A stretch of DNA of 64,000 nucleotides from Portulaca oleracea (lineage: Eukaryota > Streptophyta > Magnoliopsida > Caryophyllales > Portulacaceae): contig CM055888.1 in the NCBI GenBank assembly GCA_029582165.1, positions 18,915,501-18,979,500 of the forward strand, written 5' to 3'. A program made the translations under genes and the position numbers. The notes under the pieces were generated by a model. That model was not told where the DNA came from and ran no database searches. It was given only the letters and a program-made list of their open reading frames with translations. Numbering within the stretch: position 1 is the stretch's first letter; every line of letters begins with the position of its first letter. Below, piece by piece: positions 41,201-51,975 of the stretch.

Positions 41201-43622
41201 TACTGGGCTAGATTCGCTTGTTGGGCCAGCTTGTGAATTAGTAAAGGTCCTACGGCTTTTATAATTTCCATACTGGCTGTCCTGATATGTTGGGCCTGCT
41301 TTGTTGACTCCGTGGGCTCAATGACCCATTTTGGTATTCGGCCTAAATGACTTGCTGAGTTTTTACGGGTCGGAATTTTGTTGGTGCAAATCCCGGTGTC
41401 TACAGTTAGATGAGTTGCATAACTTCCTGATCTTCTCTAAAATTGATCTATGAAGTCGCTACCACTAGATTCAGGTGCGGGCAAGGTGATGAGTGGAAAA
41501 CGACATTCAAAAGCAAGGGTAGGTTATACGAGTTATGCCCACTTCAACGCCCCTAGCACCTTCATGCACCTCATGAATGAGGTTTTGAGGCCTTTCATCG
41601 CCGAGTTTGTGGCTGTGTACTTCGACAACATCCTCGTCTACTCTAAGAGTGAGAGCGACCGTATCTCACACTTAGAGTCCATGTTGAAGATCCTTCTCGA
41701 GAAAAATTGTTCGGTAAGCTCGAGAAATGTGAGTTCTTTACTCAACAAGTCATATTTCTCGCCTTCATTGTGTCAGACTAAGGAATCTCCTTAAATTCCT
41801 CGAAAGTGGAAGCAATTTGATCATGGCCCGTTCCCTCCTCCCTCACAGAGATGAGAAGCTTCCATGACTTTTCTTTGTTCCATCGGAGGTTCATTCAAGG
41901 ATTCAACACCCTCACTGCCCTCATCACCGAATGTATGAAGAAGGGCACCATCGAATGGACCAAATCGGCCCAATCGACCTCTGAGAAGTTTAAGGCCAAG
42001 TTGTGTGAGGCTACAGTTCTCGCCCTCCAGACTTCTCCCAGGTGTTCGAGGTTGATTGTGACACCAATGGAGTAGGCATTGGCGCCATACTTATGCAAAA
42101 TCAACACCCGAAAGCCTACTTCAGCGATAATCTTAATGGCTCGAGGAAGCACTACTTGATCTACGCCGAGGAGTTCTACGCTTTGGTTCGTTCCCTCGAC
42201 CATTGGGCACACTGCTTAAGGCCCAATCAGTTTGTCCTGCACTCAAACCACGATGCCCTTAAGTACTTAAACGGCCAGCACAAGCTCAACACCTGACATG
42301 CCAAGTGGGTAGAGTTTCTCAAGAGCTTTATTTTCCTGGCCAAACACTAGAAGGAGAGTGTTAATGTTGTGGCTGACGCCCTCTTGAGGTGCCATACTCT
42401 GTTGCCGGTCATGGAAGCTCGTGTTCTAGGTTTTTAGCATGTCCAAGCCTTGTACAAGGGATTTCAAACCTCGCCTTGATGGTGATAGTGGTCCGTACAT
42501 CCTATAAGAAAGGTTCCTTTTCAAGGGGAACAAACTCTGCATCCCTAGATGCCCACTCGAAGCTACACGTCAAGGAGGTTCACAATGGTGGTCTTTTCGA
42601 TCATTTCGGCATCAACAAGACCCTCAATATGCTCAAGGAGCACTTTTACTAGCTCGGATGGGTGGCGATGTGCACAAGGTGATATCAAAGTGTATCACGT
42701 GCCGTCATACTAAGAGTCAGTTCCATCAAGGACTTTATACTCTTTTTTTGATCCCAAACAACCCTTAGGAGGATCTAAGCATGAACTTCATCGTGGGTCT
42801 TCCCCGGATTGTACGACATAAAGACACGGTGATGGTCGTGGTGGACTAATTTTCAAAGATGTCGCACTTCATAGCCCGTGAGAAAACTGATTTTGCGACC
42901 TACATCGTTAACCTCTTTTTCTGGAGGATTGTAAGGTTACATGGCATCCCGAGGACTATCTACTTGGACCGAGACACTAAGTTCATCAACCACTTCTGGA
43001 GGTCCCTTTGGAAGCATCTTGTGGCACTAAGTTGCTTTTCAGCACGTCCCATCATCCCCAAACTGACAGTTAAGCTGAGGTAACCAACAAGGCCCTCTTC
43101 ACCTTGCTTCGAGGACTTGTAAGCAATTTATGGGATTCGGATATCAAGCTATGCCATGCCAAGTTCGTAGGCAAACCGAGCTCCCTCCTTCGCTACCGGC
43201 CACTCGCCATTTCAGACTTGCTGCGGCATGAACCCGCACACTCCTTTTGTGCTCCTTCTATCACAGTTGGAATCGAGAGTGAGTTTCGAGGCTAGCGAGA
43301 AGGTCAACGAGGTTTAAAAGCTTCACCAACAAATTCGGGGAAGGATAAAAAACATCAACGAGATCTACAAGTCTAGGGCCAACAAGCTCTGCCGGAGCAT
43401 CAACATTCAAACTTGGGGACTTGGTTTGGCTACATCTGAGGAAGGAATAGTTCCTGTCGAGGAAGAAGAACAAGCTCATGCAAGGAGCAATGGACCGTTC
43501 AAGCTTTTGGAGAAGGTCAACGGCATCGCCTACAAGCTTGATCTTCCCGGCGACATGGAAGTCTTCTCCATCTTTAACATTGGCGATCTCTCTCAGGTTC
43601 CTTACTCTTCACTTGTCATCTA
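38268..43622 (+). pseudogene. gag-pol of element 9 (many stops and frameshifts)
   Basis: Recognisable in changing frames: capsid IEIPQFNGSIDPDDYLEWVQ (about 38540) and QGKRSMTDHIQEFEQLL (about 38830); protease VDGGSCTNVAS (about 39520); RT start HDIEHQINLVLG (about 39575), then the solo LTR splits the RT at 39842/41405; VYFDNILVYSKSES (about 41615, YFDD changed to YFDN by G to A); RNase H EVDCDTNGVGIGAIL and YAEEFYALVRSLDHW (about 42050-42200); integrase FGINKTLNMLKEHF, DRDTKFINHFWRSLW (about 42970) and a C-terminal FNIGDLS (about 43580). Not functional. Confidence 0.85.
39843..41404 (-). repeat. Solo LTR of the Tat-like family (1562 bp)
   Basis: In LTR orientation it begins TGTAGACACCGGGATTTGCACC and ends GGGTCCTACA, like the LTR at 25428-27084. 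It is flanked by GTTAG at 39838-39842 and 41405-41409. Shared blocks include CACGTCACCGATC and GAGAAAATGGG. Instead of the AAAACCCGCGCGGGTTTT motif it has six copies of an AAAAGCCGCATGACCTTT-type motif at 40118-40138, 40198-40216, 40987-41006, 41096-41115, 41173-41191 and 41242-41261. Confidence 0.92.
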
Positions 43623-44157
43623 AGCCAGAGGGTAGTCACTTCTCGCCTAAGTATGTGTGTCCAATTCCCAATTGATTTCGCCCTCTCCAAGTTCGTTTCA
43701 ACAATCCTTTGGAGTGGCCACAAACCCTTTTAGTGGCTCATAGCTCATCACCAACCTCCAGGGCTTTTTGGTTGTTTGGTCGTCCTGATTGCATATCGAT
43801 CTTTTGACATTATGGGGTTGGTCGAAAGAGAGTTTGTAGAAGAAAGGAAAGTAAGACAAGGTTGTACGATCGTGCTTTGTAGTTGCACGAACATGCCTTA
43901 GGGTCACAAGCCCCTTTTAGAATCTTACCACGTCGCACGAGCGCACACGTTGAGGGTATGATCGTGCGCCTCTCCCGACAGGACGACACGGTCGTGCCAT
44001 TAAAGTTGCACGATCGTGCATATAGGTGTGCTGGGTTCTTTTCCTAGAGTTGAGAGCTAGTGCACGATCGTGCCATTCTGGCACACGATCATATAGTCAT
44101 CGAGTAGGAGCTTGGTGATTTGGCATTGAACAAGACCACACCGATCATGTGCCATAG
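43623..44157 (+). repeat. 3' untranslated region of element 9 with ACGATCGTG palindromes
   Basis: After the integrase end no coding is seen. Between 43860 and 44100 a palindromic word recurs: GTACGATCGTGC (43864), GATCGTGC (43970), GGTCGTGCC (43990), TGCACGATCGTGCA (44007-44020, perfect 14 nt), GCACGATCGTGC (44062-44073, perfect) and CACACGATCAT (44082). The sequence resumes after element 6 at 48136. Confidence 0.75.
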
Positions 44158-45130
44158 TGATGCATAATTGATGGCCTTATGCATCAAGGAGACATTCCAT
44201 ACTCACCTAGAAGAAAGAAGAGCTCAAGTCTCACATATCTCTTTACTTGGAAGGGATCAACTCATGTGATCGAATACTTTTGCTCCTTAAATTCAAGGAC
44301 CATGAAGCTACTAAGAAAGACGTCCAAAGGTGGATTAATCTACATTCCAAGAGCTTTCATATGGTTCAAGAATCTTTAGATTTGGTTGAGAATCAAAGGA
44401 GTTATCAATATTTGTAATATAGTTTAGTTCATTGTTTTCTTTATGATGTAATCATTAGAGTAGATGATGTAAGCCTCAAGGGGCCTAATTCTTGATTTGT
44501 GCACGTCTAGGGAGGGCTAGGATTACTATAAATACCCCCCTTAGGCCTCTTGTAATCTCATTCAATTCAATCATAAATCTAATACAAACACAAGGTGTTG
44601 TTTTCTCTCTAGCTTTTGTGCTAGTCTTTTCGTTTCTCTTGAGGGAGTTTCGAAGTTATCCCCTTCTTCTATTCAAGGGTGGCATCCTTGAAGGTGAAAG
44701 GAAGGAATTGAAGAGTTCTTGGAGGTGGTGTGGCTGTATCCTCATCGATCCTTCAAAAGCCGAATCTATCCAACTATCCATTCCATCGTTCATTCAACTA
44801 CATTCATCCAACCTCACGTCATTCATCAAGAATTCATCAAGAATTCATCAAGAATTCAACAAGAATTCATCAAGAATCCAACAAGAAGCATTCGTTCTTC
44901 ATCAATACGTCCAAGCTTCAACAAACGCTCATCCGTTCAACGCTTCATTCGTTCATCATCATTCATCATTCGTTCATTTCTTTCTTTGGTAAACGATTTC
45001 ACTATCTTTCGTTTATCATTCATCCTTTTTCCATTCATTCTTTTGGACTAAGAGTTGGGATTCTTATCTCGTTCTTAAAGATCCTGAATTCTTGTGTAAT
45101 GTGATCATCCCTTGGTCCCATTATACATCA
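44158..45130 (+). repeat. 5' LTR of element 6 (973 bp)
   Basis: Opens TGATGCATAA, 9-nt loop, TTATGCATCA (10-bp stem) but ends TTATACATCA. TATAAATA near 44529. At about 44820-44886 a CATCAAGAATT unit of 11-12 nt is repeated about six times. Confidence 0.95.
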
Positions 45131-45134
45131 AAAT

Positions 45135-45146
45135 TGGTATCAGAGC
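45135..45146 (+). other. Primer-binding site of element 6
   Basis: TGGTATCAGAGC, 4 nt after the LTR. Confidence 0.92.
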
Positions 45147-45394
45147 TTAGGAGTTTGAATCTCTTAGTTCTTGAAACAATCTTTTTACAATCTTTCCCTC
45201 TCCCACACGTTCCCCATCACCCCTACCATCACACGTCCATCACAAAAATTCATCCTCCATCCCACGTCCCCACTAAACTCCACAAAGAACCCGTGAGCCC
45301 AAACACAAATCCAACCAATTCCCCCTCACGTCTCTTCTATGCTAATCATCCTACCATGAGTTTCTTGCGATCTTTTGAATCAAGATAGGTTCTA

Positions 45395-46213
45395 ATGGAT
45401 TGCAAAAGGTCCAGCAAGAATTCCCAACGTGAGCTACAATGCTTGAAGCAACAAATTGATGATCTTGCCAAGCAAATGGAAGAATGTGGAATTCTTCCAA
45501 AGGGATCAAGAAGCACAAAATCACGTGTGGTTCACTCTTCTAAGGTTGAATATGAAGCACCTTATGCACGGAGTAAACATTCCAACAAGAAGAATGGGAA
45601 GAAAGTTCAAAAAGATTTCTTACCATCCGATTACAAAGGTGACTCCATCAACAATCTTGAAGGAGTTAAGCAAGGGAGCATGGATGTACTTGATTATACA
45701 ATAGAGTTCAAGTGGCAATTATGGAAGAATGGCCTTAAGGAGGACGATCCACGCATTTTGGTATACTACTTTCTTGGTCTTAATGAATATATTCAGCGTG
45801 CTGTTATATATCAACCTCACATTAGTTTGGAGGAGTTAAGTTCTTTAGCTCTTGATTTTGAAGAACAAGCAAAGAGTAAAGAGCTTAGGGATAAAACCCA
45901 CACACGTCACAAACCTTCCAAATCAACCCCACAACATCACGCCAAAGGCATTCAAATCCAGCCCCATATTCGTCCCAAACCTGTTGTCCATCACTCCACA
46001 AAACAACCTCCACAAGATCAACCCTCATCCATTCCCAAACCCCACGTCCAAGAACCAGCACCCATAGCCGCAAGGAGTTGTTATCATTGCCAAAGTTTAG
46101 GTCACATTGAATTGGAGTGTCCTAACAAGAAAGAAGTGCCTTCGGAAGGGTACCAAACACATGATAACAAACCATTTGAGGAGGAAAAGGAGAGGAAGTT
46201 GGCGTTGACATGA
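45395..46213 (+). CDS. Shortened Gag of element 6
   Basis: The ATG at 45395 (MDCKRSSKNSQRELQCLKQQ) opens 272 codons: heptad region, C-terminal capsid half (QGSMDVLDYTIEFKWQLW, FLGLNEYIQRAV, EELSSLALDFEEQ), Pro/Gln-rich linker, intact zinc knuckle CYHCQSLGHIELEC. It lacks the N-terminal capsid half, at the same place as elements 1 and 4. The stop overlaps the next ATG (ATGA at 46210). Confidence 0.85.
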   Translation: MDCKRSSKNSQRELQCLKQQIDDLAKQMEECGILPKGSRSTKSRVVHSSKVEYEAPYARSKHSNKKNGKKVQKDFLPSDYKGDSINNLEGVKQGSMDVLDYTIEFKWQLWKNGLKEDDPRILVYYFLGLNEYIQRAVIYQPHISLEELSSLALDFEEQAKSKELRDKTHTRHKPSKSTPQHHAKGIQIQPHIRPKPVVHHSTKQPPQDQPSSIPKPHVQEPAPIAARSCYHCQSLGHIELECPNKKEVPSEGYQTHDNKPFEEEKERKLALT

Positions 46214-47120
46214 AAGGAGAAGAATTTGAGGTTGACGCAAAAGAAGAAGAAATTGGGATTGACGCATATGAGGAGGAGAACAAAGAGGAAGAAAAGGTAG
46301 AAGAGGAGCATATGGAAAAGTGGCGTGTGACAAAAGAAGCAAGTGTGGCGTATGAACATCCACAAAGAGAGTGCAAGATCTCTCATTATACCAACAAAGG
46401 AGAAGTATGTTCATTGAACCAAGAAAAGGAAAGTTGTGCCTCCTATGGATATATCATTGTCCTTACGCAAAGGTTAAGCCATGACAATTTCAATCCAAGA
46501 AGTTTAGTAAGTCTTTGCTTTTACAAAATTTTCAAAGATTCATTATATTGCCAAATTACTTCTATGGATTCCTGTCATACTTTGTTGGAAGGACCAAAGT
46601 TGCTTGATAGGAATATCATGCCTCTTGATGCATCTCTACTTCCGTCTTACACCACACGGCCTAAGAAGGAAGAAAGCCAACTTGTGTCGATCATGAAGAT
46701 GAAGTATCGAGGGAATAAAGAATATAAGGATCCTATTCTTATACATTTGGAGAAGAATGAAATGGGTCCAAGTATCCATCACATTTTGAATCTTCCCACG
46801 AAGCATATCTTCCATGAGCATCCAAAAGATATCTACTCAGATCACTTGGTTGAAAGTAGAAAATTCGAAAGGATGAAATAGCCCAAGTCATCAAAGTGCA
46901 TTGTTTCATGCTAAATGACAAGGGTAAAGTGGTAAGAATAGACTTGGGAAGTGAGAAGCAACATGAACAACCCACGTTCACGGTGAAGAAACGCAAGTCC
47001 AAGTCTTATTGTGTTCGAGAATTGATCAGAAGAAAGTTTAAGAAGTTCATCAAAGGAATCTATGATGACTTCAAAGCTTTCAAGAAGAAAGTCTTTGTGA
47101 AGAAGGCAAGTGAGAGTTGA
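46210..47120 (+). pseudogene. Dead protease and tail domain of element 6
   Basis: The frame 46210-46881 is very acidic at first (KEEEIGIDAYEEENKEEEK), then has the protease region with SLNQEKESCASYG replacing SLIIDGGSCTN, and SLCFYKIFKDSLYCQITSMD. It enters the tail domain shared with element 3 (IFHEHPKDIYSDHLVE). After a stop at about 46880 the tail continues at 46896-47120: CFMLNDKGKVVRIDLG and KGIYDDFKAFKKKVFVKKA. Confidence 0.78.
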
Positions 47121-47162
47121 TTTTCCAAAGTTTGAGGGCAAACTTTTTCAACCGGGGGTGTA

Positions 47163-48135
47163 TGATGCATAATTGATGGCCTTATGCATCAAGGAGACAT
47201 TCCATACTCACCTAGAAGAAAGAAGAGCTCAAGTCTCACATATCTCTTTACTTGGAAAGGATCAACTCATGTGATCGAATACTTTTGCTCCTTAAAATCA
47301 AGGACCATGAAGCTACTAAGAAAGACGTCCAAAGGTGGATTAATCTACATTCCAAGAGCTTTCATATGGTTCAAGAATCTTTAGATTTGGTTGAGAATCA
47401 AAGGAGTTATCAATATTTGTAATATAGTTTAGTTCATTGTTTTCTTTATGATGTAATCATTAGAGTAGATGATGTAAGCCTCAAGGGGCCTAATTCTTGA
47501 TTTGTACACGTCTAGGGAGGGCTAGGATTACTATAAATACCCCCCTTAGGCCTCTTGTAATCTCATTCAATTCAATCATAAATCAACTACAAACACAAGG
47601 TGTTGTTTTCTCTCTAGCTTTTGTGCTAGTCTTTTCGTTTCTCTTGAGGGAGTTTCGAAGTTATCCCCTTCTTCTATTCAAGGGTGGCATCCTTGAAGGT
47701 GAAAGGAAGGAATTGAAGAGTTCTTTGAGGTGGTGTGGCTGTATCCTCATCGATCCTTCAAAAGCCGAATCTATCCAACTATCCATTCCATCGTTCATTC
47801 AACTACATTCATCCAACCTCACGTCATTCATCAAGAATTCATCAAGAATTCATCAAGAATTCAACAAGAATTCATCAAGAATCCAACAAGAAGCATTCGT
47901 TCTTCATCAATACGTCCAAGCTTCAACAAACGTGCATCCGTTCAACGCTTCATTCGTTCATCATCATTCATCATTCGTTCATTTCTTTCTTTGGTAAACG
48001 ATTTCACTATCTTTCGTTTATCATTCATCCTTTTTCCATTCATTCTTTTGGACTAAGAGTTGGGATTCTTATCTCGTTCTTAAAGATCCTGAATTCTTGT
48101 GTAATGTGATCATCCCTTGGTCCCATTATACATCA
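47163..48135 (+). repeat. 3' LTR of element 6 (973 bp)
   Basis: Preceded by the purine-rich CCGGGGGTGTA. Same hairpin opening and the same CATCAAGAATT array (about 47825-47891) as the 5' copy. Confidence 0.95.
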
Positions 48136-48231
48136 CATAGATGGCAAGGTCATGCACATTTTGGCCAGCAGCAGCAGCCGCCTTGATACTTAAATTTTTT
48201 TGTTGTTTTCCCCTTTTTCCCCCAACCCTTG

Positions 48232-48600
48232 TGATGTGTTAAAACCCTAATGTGAGGGTATTAATTGTAAAAAGCATGGGACCCTTATAAATTTCCTTAA
48301 TCCTCTTCCACGCACTCCAATGTATATATGCATTTACATTGTTGACAAAGAGCATTAATTATGAATGAATGAAGCTGAGTTCTCTCTCAAACACCTTCCT
48401 CTCAAGTTTCGATTTCTTTATCTTCAATTGCATTGTGGATGTGATGCAAGCCAAGCTCTTTATAGAATTGTGGTGGTTCAACCTTTAGCAATTCTTGATG
48501 GGTTTGCTAACTCTTGGGTGGTGGTAATCCTTTACCCCAAGTTCATATCCTTTGTGAATCATCAACAACTCAAGCATCGAATTCCCTATTACGGTACACA
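48232..48600 (+). repeat. 3' LTR of element 9 (about 369 bp)
   Basis: Starts TGATGTGTTAAAACCC after a pyrimidine-rich stretch and ends ACGGTACACA. Relative to 37537-37950 about 45-50 bp are missing near 48560. Confidence 0.7.
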
Positions 48601-48900
48601 CTAGCATGTTTCTAGGTTATGGATTTGAGTCTAAGGGATACATATTGTTGTGTCCAGACTTAGAGAAGGTTATACAGTCTAAGGATGTAACCTTTATTGA
48701 AAATGTACTGTTTCTTCTAACGGTGCAGGTAATCAAAAGAATGGTGCTGGGAGAGTTGGGTTCAAGATGGAGCAGTTTGGAGCTCAAGGTGGAGCCATTG
48801 AGACCTGCAGACAGGAGCAAGTTGTTGGCACTGTTCTTGAGACTTAATATGAAGCTTTGCAGTACACTGAGGTCTAAGAGAGATAATTAGAATGAGGACA
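48601..48900 (+). pseudogene. Ty1/copia Pol fragment
   Basis: MFLGYGFESKGYILLCPDLE followed by KVIQSKDVTFIENVLF matches the region between integrase and RT of copia elements (FLGY...KGY.....KV..S.DV.F.E). After a stretch with NQKNGAGRVGFKMEQFGAQG in another frame it fades out near 48900. Cut on the left at the element 9 LTR. Confidence 0.7.
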
Positions 48901-50792
48901 ATTATATGAACCATATATATTCAATTAAAAGAGGTATTTAACTAACATTTCATTTTAATTTATTGGATATTGAATTATGGTAATATTTCTTACTCCATCG
49001 TATGATTATTCAGATAAAACTAAAGCTTATATATTATGGTAAGGAAAAGTCTAAACAAAATATTTAGTTTCTACTAGTGAATAATATGGTTTTTAATTTA
49101 AGTTAAATATATATCTTATTTTTTTCATAAACAAATAATTGACTAATTGAATAAAATTCAAATTTAATTTAATTTTTCATATTATGTAAGAAATTTTCAT
49201 TCATTATTGAAATGTTAAACTCTTTATTTATAATTTTCAGGTCATCACATGACCAGACTAATTTATTTAGGCTTCCGTTATATATATGTTAAGGTTTCAT
49301 CATATTTTCTCAAAATGTAATTCTAAGACCTATATCGGGAAAAACAAATTGCCATTTGTTTTGGAGTTGGTTTCTATTTTGATATAGTGGACAATTGATA
49401 CTAAAGATTTATTGATTTATATAGTTATAAGCGCATGACGGTACGAATCTACATCATCTCCGATATGATTTTCACTCGAAAGCAACCCTACCCAAATGCA
49501 AACCCACAAAACTATAAATCAAAACAACTAGAATTGAATTTAATCCAACTGAAACTAACTTCATCTGAAGCTAAAGTGAATTAGCCAGATCCGAACTAAC
49601 CCTAACTAACTTGAATAATATTCGTAAATCTCAATTTCACTCTCAAACAAGATGCTTTCAATTTTTTTTAGCGGGGTCACTTGACCCCACGTGAACCCAT
49701 GTTAAATCCGCCTCTATTATCATAAAAAAAAGTACTATTATGGGATTTGTAATGAAAAACATTATTATTTGAGGCCAACAAAAAAGCATTATTACTAAAG
49801 CATAATACTATAATTTTCAATAATAAATTATGTGAAAAATGGTTAGTCAAGATAGAATTTAGGATTAAAATATTTATTAAGTGACAGACAAAATATAAAA
49901 AAGGTGACAAATAAAAAAAGAGTATAATATTTTGTACCAAAATCATAGGTTATAGTATTGTCTAATGCATGAACTCGATTATTCAATGACCCAAATCTAA
50001 TTGTCAAAGTTTCTGCACTCCTGAATGTTTATACATAAACATGATCCATATTTGATCTGAACTTCATCAATAATCAAATTTTCGGCACCTCAAAATGGGA
50101 GGAATCCTTGTTTTCTTCAATTTTATTTGTTTTTCTTTCCTTTTTTAGGTTGGGTGGGGGAACTGAAAACCGAAAAGAATTAAGATGGTTAGAGAGATGA
50201 TGAGGAGGGTTGAACGTGGGATCACGAGGGGCCTGGCCCTTTTCTGTAATGGGCCTCCTCCTCAATCACATTTTGACCGTGACCCAATCTCACACAGCGC
50301 TTTGCTAATTCTTTCTTGAATTAGATTCCATCATTTTATTACCATTGTTTGAGTTAAACGAATTTAAAATAAATTTGAATGTTGGGCAAAACCAATCAAA
50401 TTTAAATTTCATCAACTGTTTCTAAGTTTCTTTCTGTGAAACCTTAATTAATCTCAATTGCATGTCCACCTACTCAGCCAATTTCGAGGGAAGTATAAAT
50501 CTAATTTTCAATTTCTAATATAGTGAATAAGTTGTTGACTCAAACTTACTAAGTGCCTGTTTGGTCAATTTTTAAAATATTATTTTTACTTCTTAGAAAT
50601 AGTTTTTATAAAAGCTATTTTTTGAGAAATATAGAAGTGTTTGAACTAACTTTTGACAAAAATGATTTTATAAATTAGAGTGTTTTTAAATATTAATATG
50701 ATAATATTAATATTATCTTTGTAATTTTCACGAATTATTTTGGCATAAATGATTTTACCAAATTAATATTATCTTTGTATTTTATATTAATT
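48901..50792. other. AT-rich intergenic sequence
   Basis: No gene supported. Contains a 16-nt hairpin GGGGTCA-CT-TGACCCC at 49674-49689, next to CCACGTGAACCCATG, possibly a transposon remnant. Frames of 60-90 codons are AT-driven and lack recognisable motifs. Confidence 0.5.
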
Positions 50793-50880
50793 AGAGTGTT
50801 TGGCCTAACTTTTGGCATAAATGATTTTACCAAATTAGAGTGTTTGGCCTAACTTTTGACATAAATGATTTTACCTAACT
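50793..50880 (+). repeat. Tandem duplication, 44-bp unit
   Basis: AGAGTGTTTGGCCTAACTTT and the following AAATGATTTTACC are repeated with period 44 (starts 50793 and 50837). Partial copies lie at about 50736 and 50878. Confidence 0.8.
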
Positions 50881-51250
50881 TTTGGCATAAAATATTAATA
50901 TTATCTTTGTACTTTTCACCAACTATTTTTATATTAAAATTATTATTAAATTTTAAATATTAATATGATAAATAACTATTCTCTTTCAATAAGTAAAATT
51001 TTACTAAACATAGTATTTACTCCTGAACAAACAATAAATTTAACTTTTTCGTAGTTTATTCTAAGAACATGTATTTTTATATTTATATTTAAATAGATTG
51101 GTGTTTATATCTATTGAAAAATACATCTTAAATACCATGGTTTTTTTTTACTACATTATATTGAGTTATCTGCTAAAAATTACTATAAATGATGATTGAA
51201 ATATCTATTCAAATATTTTTAATTATTATTGTAAAAATATTTTCCAATAG

Positions 51251-51975
51251 TTATGAATTTTTTCCGTTAAGGTGTTTTTAATTTTATTAATAATTTTAAT
51301 TGAGTAATAGAAAAGATAAAATATTTTAATAATATAATTTATGATTTAAGATCTTTTTATCTGATTAATGTATTATTTTATAAAATGAATATTCATATCA
51401 TGACACTAATATTGTTTCTTCTGTACATAAAAGTTCCTTTTGATGTTACATTAAATTTTTTATTTCAATTTTTTTGAGGATAGCTTTTATTTTTTAATTA
51501 AAATTAAAATTTCATTGTGTGTATTAATTAATTACTTTATCAAATGATAAAATATTTTGTATTATTTGTACAAATGTATTATCGATGCTATAAACCTTTT
51601 GATAGGGTCACAGCTTATATTTTTTTACATTCCTCTCTTACTAATTTGGGAGTGCTGTAGATGTTATGAATTTTATTCGTTAATGTATTTTAGGTTTTTA
51701 AATAAATTTATTGAGTAATAGACAAGATAAAATATTTTAATAATATTATTTATGGTTTAACATCTTTTTATCTAATTATTTATCATTTTATAAATTAAAT
51801 ATTCATATCAAGAAACTTATATTGTTTCTTCTGTTAAAGTTCCTTTTGATGTTACATTAAATTTTTTATTTCAATTTTTTTAGGATAGCTTTAATTATCA
51901 ATGTTATAAACCTTTCGATAGGATCACGATTTATATTTTTTTTACATTCATCTCTTACCAATTTGGGAGTGTTGC
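51251..51975 (+). repeat. Diverged tandem duplication of about 410 bp
   Basis: Unit 1 (51251-51663) and unit 2 (51664-51975) both run from TTATGAATTTT through AAGATAAAATATTTTAATAAT, TTCCTTTTGATGTTACATTA and CAATTTTTTT to AATTTGGGAGTG. Unit 2 lacks about 100 bp in the middle. Confidence 0.8.

Larger units (their letters stand above)
44158..48135 (+). mobile_element. Element 6: nonautonomous element in element 9
   Basis: LTRs 44158-45130 and 47163-48135 are both 973 bp with fewer than about ten differences by eye. Target duplication CATAG at 44153-44157 and 48136-48140. The interior encodes the shortened Gag, a dead protease and the lineage tail domain; RT, RNase H and integrase are absent. 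Recent insertion, presumably in trans. Confidence 0.96.
37537..48600 (+). mobile_element. Element 9: old, degenerate Ty3/gypsy element
   Basis: LTR-like sequences at 37537-37950 and 48232-48600, similar but clearly diverged, bracket a mutated gag-pol. A primer-binding site variant TTGGTATTAGAGC follows the first. A solo LTR (39843-41404) and element 6 (44158-48135) are nested inside. No target duplication: left flank is element 8 RT (AACCC), right flank a copia fragment (CTAGC). Either flanking DNA was deleted or the two LTRs come from different copies. Confidence 0.75.

Noticed and set aside
41615..41627. YFDN in element 9 as proof of kinship with dead-Pol elements 1 and 4
   Set aside because: Element 9 is broken throughout and otherwise unlike that lineage; a single G-to-A change arising independently is simpler.
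44820..44886. Short regular repeats looking like a CRISPR array
   Set aside because: Units are 11-12 nt without unique spacers and lie in a plant retrotransposon LTR; simple tandem repeat.
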